Assembly (NCBI GenBank): GCA_963542015.1
Contig: CAUTUX010000012.1
Location: forward strand, 1-35,478
From: CAUTUX01 sp963542015
GTDB lineage: Bacteria; Bacillota; Clostridia; Christensenellales; CAG-917
Reading direction: 5' to 3'
Length of the DNA: 35,478 bases
Shown here: one piece after another, positions 33,537 to 35,478 of the stretch
Layout: each line of letters begins with the position of its first letter
How positions within the stretch are numbered: the first letter of the stretch is position 1
Notes under the pieces: model-generated
Database searches by the model: none
The model's input: only the letters and a program-made list of their open reading frames with translations
What the model was told of the DNA's origin: nothing
Translations under genes and position numbers: made by a program

Positions 33537-35363
33537 ATGATAAGAGAGGATTTAAGAAATATTGCCATTATAGCTCACGTAGACCACGGCAAAACAACAT
33601 TGGTAGATGGTATGTTGAGGCAGTCAGGCACTTTCAGAGAGAATCAGCAAGTAGAGACTAGAGTAATGGATTCTGGAGATATTGAAAAAGAAAGAGGAAT
33701 TACAATACTAGCAAAAAACACATCTATTAGATATAAGGATGTTAAGATTAATATCATTGATACTCCAGGGCATGCTGATTTTTCAGGAGAAGTAGAAAGA
33801 GTACTTAAAATGGTTAATGGTGTAATCCTCCTTGTTGACTCTGTTGAAGGACCTATGCCACAAACAAGATTTGTACTTGAGAAAGCATTAAATCTTGGAC
33901 ACAAGATTATTATCATAGTGAATAAAATGGATAAGCCAGATGCACGCTGTAGTGAAGTTGCTGAAGAAGTGTTAGAACTTTTACTTGATCTTGACGCTAC
34001 AGATGATCAATTAAGCAGCCCGATTTTATATTGTTCTGGAAGAGATGCAACAGCAACACTAGATCCAGATAAAAAAGGAAAAGATTTAAAACCTCTTTTT
34101 GACACAATACTAACACATATGCCAGCACCAGAAGGGGATCCTGATGCACCTTTACAGATTATGGTTTCTGCCATAGACTACAACGACTATGTTGGCAGGA
34201 TAGGTATTGGGAGAATTGAAAGAGGTAGTGTTAAAAGTAACCAGGAAGTTACGGTGTGTGACTTTAATTCTGGGATTTCTCCATTCAAAGGAAAAATTGC
34301 GAACCTTTATCAAATAGATGGTTTAAAGAGAACTCCAATACAAGAGGCTAAAGTTGGTGATATTGTATGCTTCAGTGGTATCCCAAATGTCACCATAGGA
34401 AATACAATTTGCTCAAATGACAAAATAGAACCAGTTAAATTTGTAAATATAGGTGAACCAACAATTGAAATGTATTTTTCTGTAAATGATGGACCTTTTG
34501 CAGGAAAGGAAGGTAAGTTCCTTACATCAAGACACATTAAGGATAGACTCGAAAAAGAACTATTAAAAGATGTATCTTTAAGAGTTTATGCAACAGAAAG
34601 TGCAGATACATTTAAAGTTTGTGGAAGAGGAGAAATGCACCTTTCCATCCTAATAGAAACAATGCGTCGTGAAGGTTATGAATTCTGCGTAAGCCCACCA
34701 AAAGTTATTTTTAAGGAAGTAGATGGAAAGAGGTTAGAACCTATTGAAAGATTGTATCTTGATGTTCCAACAGAGGATGTAGGATCTGTTATGGAAAGAA
34801 TGGGTAACAGAAAGGGTGAGCTTATAACCATGACACCAAGTGGTAGCCGAATTAAAATGGAATTCAAAGTACCAAGTAGAGGATTGTTTGGTTTCAAAAA
34901 TGAGTTATTGACAGATACTAAAGGTGAAGGAATAATGAATCAGTTGTTCGACGGTTATGCACCATATAAGGGAGAAATCGCAAGAAGAAACACAGGTTCT
35001 CTTATTGCATTTGAAACTGGCGAAGCAAACACCTATGGGTTATTTAACGCACAAGAAAGAGGAGTTCTTTTTATTACACCACAGACAAAGGTATATGAAG
35101 GGATGGTAGTCGGAATGTGTCCTAAGGCAGAAGATTTAAGAGTAAATGTTTGTAAGAAAAAAGCAGTTACAAACATGAGAGCGGCGGGCTCTGACGAAGC
35201 ACTTAAGTTGGTATCTCCAAGAGTCTTTAGTTTGGAAGAATCAATAGAATTTATTAATGCTGATGAAAGGCTTGAGGTAACCCCACAGAATATTAGAATA
35301 AGAAAGGCAATTCTTTCTGCCGCAGAAAGAATGAGACAGAACGCAAAGAACAAGAACAACTAG
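33537..35363 (+). CDS. typA: Ribosome-binding GTPase TypA/BipA
   Basis: This 608-aa translational GTPase acts on the ribosome and matters in stress and cold growth and in 50S assembly. The G domain shows AHVDHGKT at 13-20, the RGITI switch, DTPGHADF, and NKMDKPDA. An EF-G-like domain II, a domain III/V region (FKVCGRGEMHLSILIETMRREG) and the BipA-specific C-terminal domain (NAQERGVLFITPQTKVYEGMVVG) follow. Length and order are normal and nothing is missing. An AGAGG site lies about seven bases upstream, inside the 59-aa gene. A small stem CAACTA / TAGTTG at 35394-35408 follows the gene but has no T-run. Confidence 0.97.
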   Translation: MIREDLRNIAIIAHVDHGKTTLVDGMLRQSGTFRENQQVETRVMDSGDIEKERGITILAKNTSIRYKDVKINIIDTPGHADFSGEVERVLKMVNGVILLVDSVEGPMPQTRFVLEKALNLGHKIIIIVNKMDKPDARCSEVAEEVLELLLDLDATDDQLSSPILYCSGRDATATLDPDKKGKDLKPLFDTILTHMPAPEGDPDAPLQIMVSAIDYNDYVGRIGIGRIERGSVKSNQEVTVCDFNSGISPFKGKIANLYQIDGLKRTPIQEAKVGDIVCFSGIPNVTIGNTICSNDKIEPVKFVNIGEPTIEMYFSVNDGPFAGKEGKFLTSRHIKDRLEKELLKDVSLRVYATESADTFKVCGRGEMHLSILIETMRREGYEFCVSPPKVIFKEVDGKRLEPIERLYLDVPTEDVGSVMERMGNRKGELITMTPSGSRIKMEFKVPSRGLFGFKNELLTDTKGEGIMNQLFDGYAPYKGEIARRNTGSLIAFETGEANTYGLFNAQERGVLFITPQTKVYEGMVVGMCPKAEDLRVNVCKKKAVTNMRAAGSDEALKLVSPRVFSLEESIEFINADERLEVTPQNIRIRKAILSAAERMRQNAKNKNN

Positions 35364-35429
35364 AGTTCATAGAAGAAAAAACCTTAAAGATGACAACTAT
35401 AGTAGTTGAATAACATTTCACAAGATTAT

Positions 35430-35478
35430 GTAAATAATTGTGTGTAAAAGTAAAAATGAATAAATAAAAAAAAGAGCC
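35430..35478 (+). repeat. Dispersed repeat, copy 2, cut by the window end
   Basis: The last 49 bases, from GTAAATAATTGTGTG to AAAAAAAAGAGCC, align with 6324-6374. After the first copy comes an A-rich stretch, an AGGAGG site and the 30-codon open frame leading to the 23-bp repeats. What follows this second copy lies outside the window. Confidence 0.7.

Noticed and set aside
35394..35408. A terminator after typA
   Set aside because: CAACTA / TAGTTG pairs with a three-base loop but is weak, and no T-run follows.

Overview
The window reads as a low-GC, AT-rich Gram-positive chromosome, most likely an anaerobic member of the Clostridia (an oral or gut Anaerovoracaceae/Peptostreptococcales-type organism is my guess; the sequence does not fix the genus). 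The reasons are strong AGGAGG-type ribosome sites with frequent TTG and GTG starts, a CdaA-type diadenylate cyclase, KtrAB-type potassium uptake, lipobox lipoproteins with InlB-type and BspA-type repeats, and DUF4143 ATPases.

Layout. (1) 1-1740: right-hand edge of a phage- or element-like replication module, all on the minus strand: a winged-helix replisome organiser and three small phage-type genes, ending in a long imperfect hairpin. (2) 1788-6192: chromosomal operon holA, cdaA, a DUF1015 gene and lysC. The last three genes are coupled by 4-base overlaps. (3) 6193-10774: two DUF4143-family AAA ATPase genes, each preceded by AT-rich tandem direct repeats (23 bp and 32 bp periods). The first gene is broken by an apparent one-base deletion. 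A CPA2 cation/proton antiporter lies between them on the minus strand. (4) 10780-11050: tRNA-Gln and tRNA-Lys, minus strand, with promoter and terminator. (5) 11164-27352: a surface/export island with two overlapping MacB-like ATPase-permease fusions, then three large lipoproteins of 1021, 1309 and 671 aa. A tRNA cluster (Gly, Gly, Arg, His) follows, then a fourth lipoprotein that is a shortened paralog of the first. (6) 27414-32835: rdgB and a Na/Pi cotransporter-PhoU protein on the minus strand, divergent from a KtrB/KtrA potassium uptake pair and a SHOCT-domain membrane protein. (7) 33064-35363: yhbY, a 59-aa unnamed gene and typA. The last 49 bases repeat a stretch found upstream of the first ATPase.

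How the parts may fit. CdaA would make c-di-AMP, which in other Firmicutes binds KtrA-type RCK_C domains, so one window holds both a likely producer and a likely target. The MacB-like pair and the lipoproteins form one directional block. Promoters in front of the pair, the first lipoprotein and the fourth lipoprotein share a 20-base core, suggesting joint expression of an envelope system.

The least explained signals are the perfect 16-bp inverted repeat inside the lipobox codons of the 1309-aa lipoprotein, the tandem-repeat leaders of the ATPase genes with a 30-codon ORF and a dispersed repeat, and promoters placed so close to start codons that leaderless mRNAs are predicted.
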